From contig CM074863.1 of the NCBI GenBank assembly GCA_037501455.1, positions 55,843,501-55,907,500 of the forward strand: 64,000 bases of DNA, given 5' to 3'. The position numbers were made by a program, and so were the translations under genes. The notes below the pieces were generated by a model. It ran no database searches and was not told where the DNA came from. It saw only the letters and a list, made by a program, of their open reading frames with translations. The stretch is from Lantana camara. Lineage: Eukaryota > Streptophyta > Magnoliopsida > Lamiales > Verbenaceae. Positions 1 through 11,417 of this stretch are shown here, piece by piece. Position 1 is the first letter of the stretch. Each line of letters opens with the position of its first letter.

Positions 1-80
1 GAAATAGAAGAAAAGTCAAAATTGGAATCCAATTCCAATGAGACTTAGGGTTCGAAACCCTAGCCTATTTATAGGCTAAG
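1..80 (+). other. probable Tat-type element LTR/leader, left of nested insertion
   Basis: This short stretch ends at ctaag, the target duplication of the solo LTR at 81-16759, and resumes at 16765. It holds a TATA-like box (ctatttataggc, 64-75), which would suit an LTR promoter. Its assignment to the Tat-type relic downstream is inferred from continuity; no LTR end, primer site or coding motif is visible in it. Confidence 0.35.
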
Positions 81-560
81 TGTAGCACCCGAGCGCAAGG
101 TACCACAACCCCCGCACCGAGACCCGACCCGACCCGAATATGAAATGGATACTCCATACCCGAGCTTGATCACGGCGAATGAGGAAAATACACACGCTAT
201 GCTAGGCGGGACTAACCCTTAAACCATAAAATTAGACTAAACAATAAAGCGGAAGCATTAATTGATCATGATATAAACAATGAGCATTCAAGCTCCAAAA
301 ATAGATCATATACAATATTCACAAGCCATCACGGCTTAAACATATACGCTCCATATCATGTCATATACATAAACCATAAATATGAGTATGCAAGTGTAAA
401 ATCCAAAAATACTAGAGCTAGAGACAAATGCGAGACACTGGACTCGAATTCCCGCCTAGCTCCCCTGACACCTGCACAAAATAATTGAAAACCAAACAGG
501 TTCAGTCCAAAAGGGATTGGTGGGTATAAAACAGGGCATAAGTATAATATAAGACAATAT

Positions 561-900
561 TTAAACATTCACATGCAAGCTTTAATCCCAAATGAGGTTT
601 TCAAAGAATTTCCCAAGGGGGTGAGTTAAAGAAATCATCAAAAGGGATTATAACAACCAATTTCCATTAGGTCTTTCGTGGCCCGCCGAGTGGGCATGAA
701 TTATCTCCAAGGAACACCTTGTGTAATTCGTTAAACATTCACGTGCAAGCTATAATCCCAAATGAGGTTTTCAAAGAATTTCCCAAGGGGGTGAGTTAAA
801 GAAATCATCAAAAGGGATTATAACAACCAATTTACATTAGGTCTTTCGTGGCCCGGCGAGTGGGCGTGAATTATCTCCAAGGAACACCTTGTGTAATTCG
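561..900. repeat. 170-bp tandem duplication
   Basis: Two adjacent copies of a 170-bp unit, 561-730 and 731-900, differ at only a few positions. Both end in gtgtaattcg and are followed by ttaaac, the start of the unit. Related LTRs (around 23.5 kb and 59.5 kb) show a single copy, so the duplication arose inside this LTR copy. Confidence 0.9.
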
Positions 901-1946
901 TTAAACGTTTATTCTTTCTTTCTTTTCATGCATTACATTCTTTCGTGCACATTCATTATCATTTACACCTTCTTCCTCCGGTTTGGTGGCGGGTTTGCAA
1001 GGCCCAACCACCCATTCATTGACCAAAAGGGGTTACATGACTCCCCTAGTGGCACTCAGCTCCCATTCCTCGCTAATCTCCTGGCGAGGTCCGGTATCAC
1101 CGCAGTTTGGTTGGAACTAGAGTAAGGGATCACCTTCGGCCCTTGCCTCCCCGGATAGCCACTTACACTAAGTTCCTGGGCCCTATTCTGTGCATTCATT
1201 CATTCATTCTCGCCAAAACATTTGGTAGGGTTCATAAAATAAAGTCTTTACGTTGCAATCATTTACTCTTGAAACGACTCTATATACATATAATAAATTT
1301 TGGCCGAAATCTTTTCACATTGAAGGTATATAGGGTCATTTAACTAAATATTAGAGAAACCCACCTTAGAACGACAAAAAGAGAGCAGAAGAGCCTCACG
1401 GACCGGCCTCGTCTCCAACGGGATCAAAATCTGTGCAAGGAAGGTGAAGTGAGACTCAAAATGACCATATAAGACGCTCGGCAATGTAATGATCATGATA
1501 TGAATGCATAAAAGAGGATATTATGTAATGAACACGTTCATGTGCACGATTAATATTTCAAAGACATATAGACATTCATTCTATTCCTTTCATGAAGCAT
1601 TTAAATCTGTTTAAGTTCACAAGGTTCACATTTCATACCAAATCAATCCAAGGATTTCAAATAACGATCATAACACATAATATATCACGTATACCTATCA
1701 TACAACTCATAAGATAAGGAATACATGAGCAATTAGGGTTCAAATTAGGAGCAAAGGTCCATGCATGCACATATTGGAGCAAAGAGGACACATTGAGACA
1801 TAACTCGTAAAATATTCCACGAAAAATCATAAAATTTCATAACACACAAGATAACACATTATATGACATGTTAATGAAGTGTATGAACCAAAAACGAGCC
1901 AAGGAAACCATGCAAATAAGGTTTGAATTTTGAAATTCCATTCAGT

Positions 1947-3571
1947 TGTAACAGCCCTACACAGGGCCAAGTCGAGAGAGATAAGTAAAAGATAACTCAG
2001 GAAACGTTTATATCCTCGATCCTTACTAATTCTCTTCATGCATTGCATATTATGTGACTTATGTGTTCTTTTATATGTTATAGTTCGTAAATTTAATTAT
2101 TTTCTCTATTTAACTCGTACCTTGAAACTCTTCTCATAAAATCCTAGAATTCTAGTATTCATTCCCTTCTAGCACCTAAAACCCTTCCATATGCTTCGAA
2201 ACCCATTCCTACAGTTTTAGGTTGGAAATTACGAAAATACCCCTACAGCTCAAAAATATTCCTGCGTTCCCTGAAACACTTTCACTACCCAATATTGTAA
2301 CCAAAAGAATCCTCACATTATTTCGAGGATCGTGATACCCTCCGTGAACCATAATTCCCATCCTAACTCCCGTAGTATCAAAAACCGGTGAAAACCCTAG
2401 CTTATGATTCGATCATCAATAAATCCCTACTCATCTACTTTTTGATATTCAATATTATAACCAAAACGACCCTTAAATTATTTTATGAATTTTCATGCAT
2501 TTGCCAAAAACTCGATTTCATCATAGCATATTTTATAAATATTTTTCTTTCTAAAAATCACCAATTTATTTTAAACGATTAGCTTTTATTCAATAGTCGA
2601 AATTATACTTAAAACGATCCTTGAATTTTTCTCTACATTATAGTGATTTTTCCCAACTTTAAACTTTATCATGGCTTCGTTTATATAATTTTTCCTATGA
2701 TTTTCATCATCTTTAATATTCATAATTTATAAACGAAAACTCTAAATATTCCACATTTATAATCAAAACGAAGCTCGTTTTTCACCCATTCTTTCATTAA
2801 TTCACTACTTCAATCTTTTACCTCTCGACTCTTGAATAAATTTTATATTATTTTACATTTATTTTTAATCAAAATGACATCATCCATGACCACATGGTCT
2901 TCTAGAAGGATTAAACAAATGAGCATAATTTCTCCACATTTCTTAGTTAATTACCTAGCATTTGTTCAACATATTATTTAACCACATCTCCAAATTTATT
3001 ACCATGCATTTGTTAAAATATTAAGCAACCACATATCCCATAAACTTTCATTCATTGCTTAGAAACCCCTCATGACTACCTATAAATACCCCCCTCAAGC
3101 CTCATTTATACCTCACAAATCAACACACAAAAATCTCTCTCTCTCACCCCCAATTCTCGCGCCATCCCCTCTCCATCTCTCTAAGGCGAACATAGGATCG
3201 AAGAGTGGAATCCTCACAATTCCACTTAAATCTCGGTACCGGAATCTACAACGACGCCTTAGAGGTATCTTGAGGCTTTAAGGTGTCTCATTTCAGTTGT
3301 TTAGAGTGATCACGAGTGCATGTACATCTTTCAATAAACACTCTCCTGTGAAGTTAGACCTATCGTTGTAATTACTTGTCCAACTTAATAATACGCGTTC
3401 CGTTATGTATTGTCCAATTTTATTGCTCAAGTTTATTTTCCGTTGCATTTAAATTTTATACTCTGGTATTGTATAGTCTTGTCCGTTCGCCGGAGTATTT
3501 CTCGAGTGTTAGGTCTCACATCCACTCGGGAAGTACAACGGTGCGGGGTTGTAGTGTTAAGGGGCGCTACA
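1947..3571 (+). repeat. 5' LTR of Tekay-like element
   Basis: A 1625-bp LTR with ends tgtaac and ctaca, nearly identical to 7037-8645. It has a TATA box at 3080-3089 and a poly(A) signal aataaa at 3333-3338. It contains a 16-bp segment near 3405 that is missing from the 3' copy. Confidence 0.92.
3080..3089 (+). promoter_or_regulatory. TATA box in 5' LTR
   Basis: The sequence ctataaatac precedes a pyrimidine-rich, CTCT-containing leader, as expected for an LTR promoter driving the genomic RNA. The matching site in the 3' LTR reads tataagta (8171-8178), a weaker TATA box. Confidence 0.6.
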
Positions 3572-3578
3572 GCTAAGG

Positions 3579-3590
3579 TGGTATCAGAGC
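3579..3590 (+). other. primer binding site, tRNA-iMet
   Basis: tggtatcagagc, seven bases after the 5' LTR, matches the complement of the 3' end of plant initiator tRNA-Met. This is the standard minus-strand primer site of most plant Ty3/Gypsy chromoviruses. Confidence 0.9.
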
Positions 3591-3695
3591 ATCAGGTTTA
3601 GATAGAGAGAACATAACTTGAACATTAGGTAGAGAAAGTATTTCACTGTAATTTCTTTATTCTAATAATTTGTAAAGTGTTTTTCTAGAGTAAAA

Positions 3696-4451
3696 ATGGC
3701 TGGCTACGGTGACTTTCCACATTTTGATAGCATCGAGTGGCTTGATCAGTACAAGCCTCCTAGGACCTTAGTCGTTACTCGTAGTGGGGGTCCTAGATAC
3801 TATCCTCGGCAGAGGATTAGGCAGCATAGTCAGGATTCACATCAGGAGATTTTTCCCGGGTATGCCTACCCGAACAGAGCAGTTCATCTATTAGAGGCTG
3901 AGAGAGATGCCTACTTTTATGAGTATCAGAGGACTGGTGAGTACCGATTGGAGGCTGAGAGGAACCGAGAGATGGCTAGATAGACAACAGTAGATCGTGA
4001 TCATGCTCGGGACCATTTAGCCACATCCCAGATCGCTATTTCTCAATTAGCATCACGAGTAGCTGAGCTCGAGGAGGACATGGTCAGTTTGACTCTGGAC
4101 CGTGAGGCTTCTATTGTGATCCACGATCAGTATCGAGCCCAGATGAGGAGCCGATTGGAGGATGCGCTTCACCTGAATGATACTCAGGTTATGAAGCAGG
4201 TGTTAGAGATGCAGCCCGGACCCGCAGCAGCCCATTCCTGAGACAGTGAGGCTTCCGAGGCTATAGTCCATTCCGATGATGATGATGAGGAGCCCCAGCA
4301 GCATGGTGAGGTCGGCGAGGACACTGATGGATTGCAGGTTGTTCCCGAGGAGGAGGACAGTGTTGAGCCCAGCGAGGAGTGGAGTCCTATTAGGGTTCCG
4401 GATTCAGATGATACAGTTGACCTTGAGGCAGATAGTGCTGGTGGGGATTGA
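3696..4451 (+). pseudogene. leader ORF upstream of gag (unknown function), two stop codons
   Basis: A single reading frame begins at ATG 3696 and runs 251 codons to TGA 4449, broken only by TAG at 3981 and TGA at 4239. The N-terminal part is rich in aromatic and Arg residues. The middle (roughly codons 60-175) is charged and heptad-like, for example ASRVAELEEDMVSL, suggesting a coiled coil. The C-terminal third is strongly acidic with a DDDDEE run. It lies between the primer site and gag, where Tekay-like elements normally have only leader RNA. I do not recognise a domain. The long open frame with biased composition argues against chance; function is unknown. Confidence 0.6.
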
Positions 4452-4927
4452 GTTCAGACCAGGGATATGAGGTACAGTATATATGATAGTTACTCGGGGG
4501 TATGTATATAGCGGCCAGTGGAGATACTCCCCATTTTTGTAGCGGCACATAGTAACAGCAGCGGACAGTAGCAGCCTGACTTACTAGGAGTGACAGTACT
4601 TGTAGGGTGTAACTCGAGGTAGATCGGGTCCACCCCCTCTTTTTGGTTTTACTTTTTGTAGCTCTTGAAGCATACTAACCTTGATGCATATATATATATA
4701 TGACACATTTTGATCATTTTACACTGTTATTTCATGTTACTTGCATCATGAGTCTTAGAGTCGCTTCAAGATACTAGTAGGACCGTGAGTACTAATGTTA
4801 TTTCCTTCTGCACTTTATGTTTGATGACTGATGTTATTTGGTGATTATTGTTCTGTGATGATCTTTGGAACATTCTTTACCCCACATGCATTATATTTCC
4901 TATGTGATTGTGATTTCAGCATTCATT

Positions 4928-5275
4928 ATGCCTCTACGAAGAACACCACGAAACAACTCACCATCGCCACAAGATCCACCAGGACACCCCGAACTCGTAG
5001 AAGCCTTAAGACAGTTCGTTCGAACTTGTACACCTGGAAATAATCCTACCAATGAGCGATCCCTAGAAAGGTTTCTCCGAATGAATCCCCCAAAATTCTT
5101 TGGAGAACCTAACGACCTGAAGGCCGAAAACTAGATAGCCAGTTTGGAAAAGATTTATGAGGCTATGGATATATTTCCCGAGGAACGGGAACGAGTGCAG
5201 TATGCAGCCTTTCTCCTAGAAGGACCTGCTTTGAGTTGGTGGAAGCAAGCCAGATCTGCGATGGGCTTTAGCTTC
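4928..5275 (+). pseudogene. gag, N-terminal capsid fragment
   Basis: The ATG at 4928 starts a protein beginning MPLRRTPRNN. After about 35 residues comes the typical retrotransposon gag stretch FLRMNPPKFFGEP and then EGPALSWWKQA. A TAG at 5132 replaces the Trp expected after AEN. The frame ends near 5270, where the capsid middle has been deleted and the reading frame shifts. Intact, this would be the structural protein forming the virus-like particle. Confidence 0.8.
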
Positions 5276-6371
5276 ATTGGATATTGAAACCTACAACAAG
5301 GCAGTAGATAAAGCTCTGAAAACCGAAGCAGCTCACAAGAATATTCGTCAGGCAGCTAATCACCCTGGTCGCCCTCAAAATAAACCTTCTCAAGCAATGA
5401 AACGTCCCACTGGATCATCTAACCAGAAATTTGGGAAGAAACCCACACCAGCCCAGCAAAAGCCTAAATCAGTCCCGTTTAACTCACAAGAAGAGATCAC
5501 TTGTGAATATTGTCACAAACCGGGACATACTGAACAAGAATGTCGAAAGAAAGCTGGCACGTGTTTATGGTGTGGACACCCTAATCATCAGTTTAATTCA
5601 TGCCCAAAGAGACCAGGACCTAAGGAAAAGGAGAAGGTTATGGGAAAACCGGGAAAGCCACTTGTGAAAGGAAGAGCTTATGCGATGGATGGAAACGAGG
5701 ATCCAGACCCTTCAGATGTTGTCGAAGGTACGGTACACATTCTAAACACGCCAGTTAAGGTCTTATATGACCCTGGTGCCACGCATTCATTCATTGCATC
5801 AAATCTATGTGCGTGTTTAAATTTTCCACTTGAGTGTTCATCATATAATTTTGAAGTAAGTTCCCCTTTGGGAGCTTGTTTAATAACGGATCGAGTATAT
5901 AAACGCTGCCCTATACAAATCGGTGACCACTACTGCCCAATGGACCTTATCGAACTTCCGATAACAAGATATGGAATCATTCTGGGAATGGACTGGCTCT
6001 ACAAATACCATGCTAAGTTGGATTGTTTTAAGAAAGAAATCATCTTAGGACAAGATGAAAGTTGGATTTCTGAAAACAAGAGATCAGTGGCAATGATCTC
6101 TATGACAAAAGCTAAGAAGTTGATTCAGAAGGGAGCTACAGGAATTGTTGCCTATCTTCTAAATAGGCTAAAGGACCAACTTAAGGTTGAGGAGGTCGAA
6201 GTGGTAAATGAGTATCTCGGTGTATTCCCAGAACACTTAAACTCGCTACCTCCAGATCGCGAGTTAGAATTTGTAATAAATACAATTCCTGGGGCAAAGC
6301 CTTTCTCTAAAACCCCTTATCGGATGGCCCCAGCCGAACTTCAGGAATTGAGAAACAACTTGATGATTTGA
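5276..6371 (+). pseudogene. gag nucleocapsid - protease - RT N-terminus
   Basis: About 364 open codons in the third frame with no ATG of their own; they continue gag after the deletion. Two zinc knuckles follow each other: CEYCHKPGHTEQEC (from 5502) and CLWCGHPNHQFNSC (from 5562). The aspartic protease active site is DPGATHSF (Asp codon at 5769), with GIILGMDWL about 70 residues later. The C-terminal end is the RT lead-in (FSKTPYRMAPAEL). A frameshift near 6345-6357 moves the frame, and the ORF ends at TGA 6369. The protein would have bound genomic RNA, processed the polyprotein and begun reverse transcription. Confidence 0.88.
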
Positions 6372-6530
6372 TTGAATCAAGATATATCCATCCCAGTACA
6401 TCACCTTAAGGAGCACCAGTGTTGTTTGAAAAAAAAAAAAAAAAAAAAAGAAAAGAAAGATGGGTCATTACGGATGTGCATTGGCTACCGAGAACTCAAC
6501 CGAATGACCATAAAGAACCAACCAATACCT
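6358..6530 (+). pseudogene. RT fingers fragment with expanded poly-A tract
   Basis: Reading shifted frames gives the RT block with KKDGSLRMCIGYRELN followed by [10 protein letters not shown] run of about 21 A (6429-6449) sits where the conserved short lysine run normally precedes DGSLRMC, so the codon run has expanded. A TAA occurs in the block just upstream. All downstream RT motifs, including the YVDD catalytic loop, are missing; the sequence jumps to integrase near 6533. Confidence 0.8.
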
Positions 6531-6532
6531 GG

Positions 6533-6768
6533 AAGATATGTTAAGGGCTTGTGCCTTAGATTTCCAAGATAATTGGAAAGATTGCTTACCCCTTGTGGAG
6601 TTTGCATACAACAACAGCTATAAGGCTTCTATCCAAGCTGCACCTCATGAGGCCTTATACGGGAAGAAATGTAGATCCCCGTTATACAGGGATATGGATG
6701 AAACCAAAGGAGTTGAAAGGAAACCCCAAGAGAATATTGATAAGAGTTGGATAAAAGAAGCAACATAA
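6533..6768 (+). pseudogene. integrase C-terminal core fragment
   Basis: The frame from about 6533 reads [19 protein letters not shown], then FAYNNSY and [11 protein letters not shown]. This block follows the catalytic Glu in Ty3/Gypsy integrases. The zinc-binding domain and all three catalytic acidic residues are gone. The frame ends at TAA 6766. Confidence 0.85.
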
Positions 6769-6927
6769 AAAGTTGAGATCATCAAGCAAAGAATGAAAAC
6801 TACCCAAGATAAGCAGAAAAGTTATGCTGATAATTGAAGAAGGGACATAGAGTTTACAGTAGGCGAGATGGTGTTCCTAAAAGCATCTCCAAGAAAAAGG
6901 GTTTATACGAATTGGAAAAGGAATGGT

Positions 6928-7008
6928 ACAGAAGAACAGACTTGGGAGACAGAGAAAAAGATGTTGAAACATTATCCAGGACTGTTCAAGAACAGTAATA
7001 GAATCTGA
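6928..7008 (+). pseudogene. chromodomain-like C-terminal tail
   Basis: The frame reads TEEQTWETEKKML and then HYPGLF before TGA at 7006. The TWE...YPxLF pattern is the end of the chromodomain carried by chromovirus integrases, which binds chromatin marks and steers insertion. The rest of the integrase C-terminus appears deleted. This fragment supports the chromovirus assignment. Confidence 0.6.
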
Positions 7009-7022
7009 GGACAGATTCTTTT

Positions 7023-7036
7023 AAAGGGGGGAAGAT
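7023..7036 (+). other. polypurine tract
   Basis: aaaggggggaagat lies immediately before the 3' LTR and is the plus-strand primer of the Tekay-like element. Confidence 0.88.
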
Positions 7037-8645
7037 TGTAACAGCCCTACTCAGGGCCAAGTCGAGAGAGATAAGTAAAAGATAACTCAGGAAACGTTTA
7101 TATCCTCGATCCTTACTAATTCTCTTCATGCATTGCATATTATATGACTTATGTGTTCTTTTATATGTTATAGTTCGTAAATTTAATTATTTTCTCTATT
7201 TAACTCGTACCTTGAAACTCTTCTCATAAAATCCTAAAATTCTAGTATTCATTCCCTTCTAGCACCTAAAACCCTTCCATATGCTTCGAAACTCATTCCT
7301 ACAGTTTTAGGTTGGAAATTACGAAAATACCCCTACAGCTCAAAAATATTCCTGTGTTCCCTGAAACACTTTCACTACCCAATATTGTAACCAAAAGAAT
7401 CCTCACATTATTTCGAGGATCGTGATACCCTCCGTGAACCATAATTCCCATCCTAACTCCCGTAGTATCAAAAACCGGTGAAAACCCTAGCTTATGATTC
7501 GATCATCAATAAATCCCTACTCATCTACCTTTTGATATTCAATATTATAACCAAAACGACCCTTAAATTATTTTATGAATTTTCATGCATTTGCCAAAAA
7601 CTCGATTTCATCATAGCATATTTTATAAATATTTTCCTTTCTAAAAATCACCAATTTATTTTAAACGATTAGCTTTTATTCAATAATCGAAATTATACTT
7701 AAAACGATCCTTGAATTTTTCTCTACATTATAGTGATTTTTCCCAACTTTAAACTTTATCATGGCTTCGTTTATATAATTTTTCCTATGATTTTCATCAT
7801 CTTTAATATTCATAATTTATAAACGAAAACTCTAAATATTCCACATTTATAATCAAAACGAAACTCGTTTTTCACCCATTCTTTCATTAATTCACTACAT
7901 CAATCTTTTACCTCTCGACTCTTGAATAAATTTTATATTATTTTACATTTATTTTTAATCAAAATGACATCATCCATGACCACATGGTCTTCTAGAAGGA
8001 TTAAACAAATGAGCATAATTTCTCCACATTTCTTAGTTAATTACCTAGCATTTGTTCAACATATTATTTAACCACATCTCCAAATTTATTACCAAGCATT
8101 TGTTAAAATATTAAGCAACCACATCCCCCATAAACTTTCATTTATTGCTTAGAAACCCCTCATGACTACCTATAAGTACCCCCCTCAAGCCTCATTTATA
8201 CCTCACAAATCAACACACAAAAATCACTCTCTCTCTCTCCCAATTCTCACGCCATCCCCTCTCCATCTCTCTAAGGCGAACATAGGATCGAAGAGTGGAA
8301 TCCTCACAATTCCACTTAAATCTCAGTACCGGAATCTACAGCGACGCCTTAGAGGTATCTTGAGGCTTTAAGGTGTCTCATTTCAGTTGTTTAGAGTGAT
8401 CACGAGTGCATGTACATCTTTCAATAAACACTCTCCGGTGAAGTTAGACCTATCGTTGTAATTACTTGTCCAACTTAATAATATGCGTTCCTTTTATTGC
8501 TCAAGTTTATTTTCCGTTGCATTTAAATTTCATACTTTGGTATTGTATAGTCTTGTCCGTTCGCCGGAGTATTTCTCGAGTGCTAGGTCTCACATCCACT
8601 CGGGAAGTACAATGGTGCGGGGTTGTAGTGTTAAGGGGCGCTACA
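7037..8645 (+). repeat. 3' LTR of Tekay-like element
   Basis: A 1609-bp copy of the LTR at 1947-3571. It lacks a 16-bp segment present there and has an altered TATA box (tataagta). It is followed by the target duplication cagt. Confidence 0.92.
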
Positions 8646-8655
8646 CAGTCGTGTG

Positions 8656-8900
8656 AAGGGTCGCGGCCGCGACCCATTTTCTTCATAAAATGGTAGCGGC
8701 CGCTACTCTATTTTTGTGCAAATTTTCATCCAATTTTTGAACAACTCGAAACTTGGCCAAAAATGGGTAGTGGGCGCGGCCAAAATTACACATGTTTCAG
8801 GTCGCGGGCGTGACCTGAGAGAGCAACACAGAACATAAACTCACAAGTCGCGGCCGCTACCGTTTTTACACTGATCGCGGTCGCGGCCGCGACCGCCTTG
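8656..8900 (-). repeat. palindrome cluster type 1 (GGTCGCGGCCGCGACC) in LTR
   Basis: At least five GC-rich palindromic units are spread over 245 bp, including gggtcgcggccgcgaccc (from 8658), tagcggccgcta (from 8693), ggtcgcgggcgtgacc (from 8800), tcgcggccgcta (from 8848) and ggtcgcggccgcgacc (from 8879). Several contain a NotI-type octamer. On the minus strand the cluster starts about 440 bp downstream of the candidate splice donor at 9334. Confidence 0.85.
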
Positions 8901-11417
8901 TACCAGTAGCAAAAGTGAACGAAAATAGAGCAGTAACCACGCCAAACCTTAGCCAACATACCCAGGTATGAAATGACACCAAATAAACAACAAAACAACC
9001 CCAAAACAACACTTAAACATGCTCCTAAAGTGATCAAACATGAGGAGAGTGCATATGTGATCATTTCTTCGATTCTCTTCCCAAACTCATTAATGGTAAC
9101 TCATAAATTCTTCAACTACCATATAATTCATGATCATAAATGAAAAACAGGGAGTTAGGGCAACCACTTTCATGCTTTAAACCAACCAAAACCATCAAGG
9201 AATGCATGAGATCAACAAAATGACATAAAACCTAACTATTACATCATCTTCTCCAATCTCCATGAAAGCATGCATAAAAATTGGGGATGCATGGTTCGAC
9301 CCATAATGAATGTATATTACAACCCTAAGCTTACCTTGTGGATTGGATGAAGTTTGGAAGAGATTTGAGCCTTGAATCTCCAAGCTTGGCAAGGGTTATG
9401 GGAATACACTGGAGAGCTGGGGTTTTTGCTGAAATTTCTCTAAGTGTGGAGGGTTGGTTCGGTTTGGGGTGGTTAAGGGCTAATACATGGTTGAGTTAGG
9501 GTTCCAAAGAATTGATAACCATGGTTAATTTGGTTAACACATTTCGGTTGAATTTCGGAAGTTCAAATAATTTTGGAAAAATATAAGGCTAAGTTCATCA
9601 AACCCGAATCTTCGATACGAGTTCGAGTTCCCAAGCTCAAGATATCACATACGGAACCAATGGTACGCTAATTGCTCGTTAGCCCCCGTTTTGGATTCCA
9701 AATTCAAAATAAATTCAAAACTCAATCAAATGAATCCAAAAACATGAAACGAGTACATATCCATATTCATAACACGTATAATTCCAACATATTAAATTTC
9801 CATGAAATTTCAAATTCAATTCACGTAGAAACGACAAGCAAACAAGTCATACAAGCGCAAATCATTCGAAATTTCATATAAATTCAAATTCAAATAATTT
9901 CAAATAATTCAATTATTCAAGAATTGAAATAATAATAAAAGTAAATCATATAATTGCCTATTTAAAAAAATTTAAACGCGCACGTAATTATCACATAAGC
10001 CATGTAGCGCCCCGGTTTTTCAGTCGTATAGTATGACGTATGTGTTTACGTAATTGCGCGTTTAAATTATTTGGTTTGTAATTAATTATTTATTATAATT
10101 ATAATTTTCATTAATTATCATAATTATAGTCATTTCATTTAAATTTTATTATTTTATGAACATTAGTTTTATTTTATTTTATGGAAATTGTTTTATTTTA
10201 TTATTGCATTTATGAATGAAATGATCTTATGCTTATAAAATGCATGCCGATCCTATTCGAATTCAATTCCGATTTCTGTAAAAATTTAATGTCATAGATT
10301 TATGTGTTATGAACATCTTTATATGCTCATTTCATGTTTTCGATCTTGTTTGATTGGGTAAAGAATTTTATTTGTTTGAACGGGACCAAATTGGGGCTAA
10401 AGAGCATTTAGCGCACCTTTGGTTTCGGACGCCATATCTTGAGCTCGGGCACTCGGATTCGAGTTCTGTAACCTCCGCTGAACTTTTATCGAGGATTCGG
10501 GTTTAATGGAACAAGGCTCATATTTTTCTAAATACGTTTGGACCCCCGAAATTCAACCGACAAACGAAACAACCGGAAACTGCCACATTTTACCATTTAA
10601 ACCATAACTCTCACCATACTTAACCAAATTAACCATGGTTTGACTTTTTGGAAACCTAACTTAACCTTCTATCATCCTTAACCCACCCCAAAGAGAACCA
10701 ACCCTCACACAAGGGGAAAAACTCAGCCAAATCCCCTGCTTTCAAGTTCTTCCCGTCACTTTGTAATCCTTGGAGATTTTGGAGCTCAAATCTCTTCCAA
10801 CCTTTATCCAATCCACAAGGTGAGTTTAGGGCTGTGATATACAATCATTTATGATCATTTTGAACTATATATCCCTAATTTTGAGCTAGTTTTCATGGAG
10901 TTGTGAAGATATGATTGAATAGTTAGGTTATAGATGAAATTCTTGGTCCCTTTGATTCCATGGAGTTTTTGTTGGATTGAAAGCATGAAAGTGATCACTT
11001 TAACTCCCTTATTGTATTTATGGACATGTATTTTTTGGTAGTTGAGAATTCGTTGAGAAGCCATTAATGAACCTTGGAGAAATTGGTTGAAACTTGAAGT
11101 CATTTACCTCCTTCACGTTATGAACTACTGCTGCTGTGTTTTGGGACTGAAATTGCTGTCATTTGTTGCTCCTTTTTACCTTGTTTGTTGCATATACATA
11201 CCTAATCGTGTCGGATGAGAATTGGAATGGTTGCTGCCCTGTTTTACTTCCTTTTGTGCACTGTTTTTCGTAATCTGTTGGTGCCTATTTCCTTCCTGAG
11301 TTACGGTTTCTTTTAAGTCAGTATTGTGGTAGTTTATGACCTGATTTGCTGCTGAGTTTATTGTCTTGGTTGCCTACTATCTGCTGTTGTAATTTCTTGC
11401 CTTTTGATCAAGGGAAA

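Larger units (their letters stand above)
1947..8645 (+). mobile_element. Ty3/Gypsy chromovirus (Tekay/Del-like), internally deleted
   Basis: A complete insertion bounded by two LTRs (1947-3571 and 7037-8645) beginning tgtaacagccc and ending gcgctaca. The target duplication cagt lies at 1943-1946 and 8646-8649. A tRNA-iMet primer site and a polypurine tract sit at the expected edges. Zinc knuckles, protease, the start of RT, the end of the integrase and a chromodomain-like tail remain, but the RT palm, RNase H and most of the integrase are deleted. By eye the LTRs differ by roughly two dozen or more substitutions and one 16-bp indel (under 2%), so the insertion is fairly recent. Clade assignment rests on the two zinc knuckles and the chromodomain-like tail. 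Confidence 0.9.
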
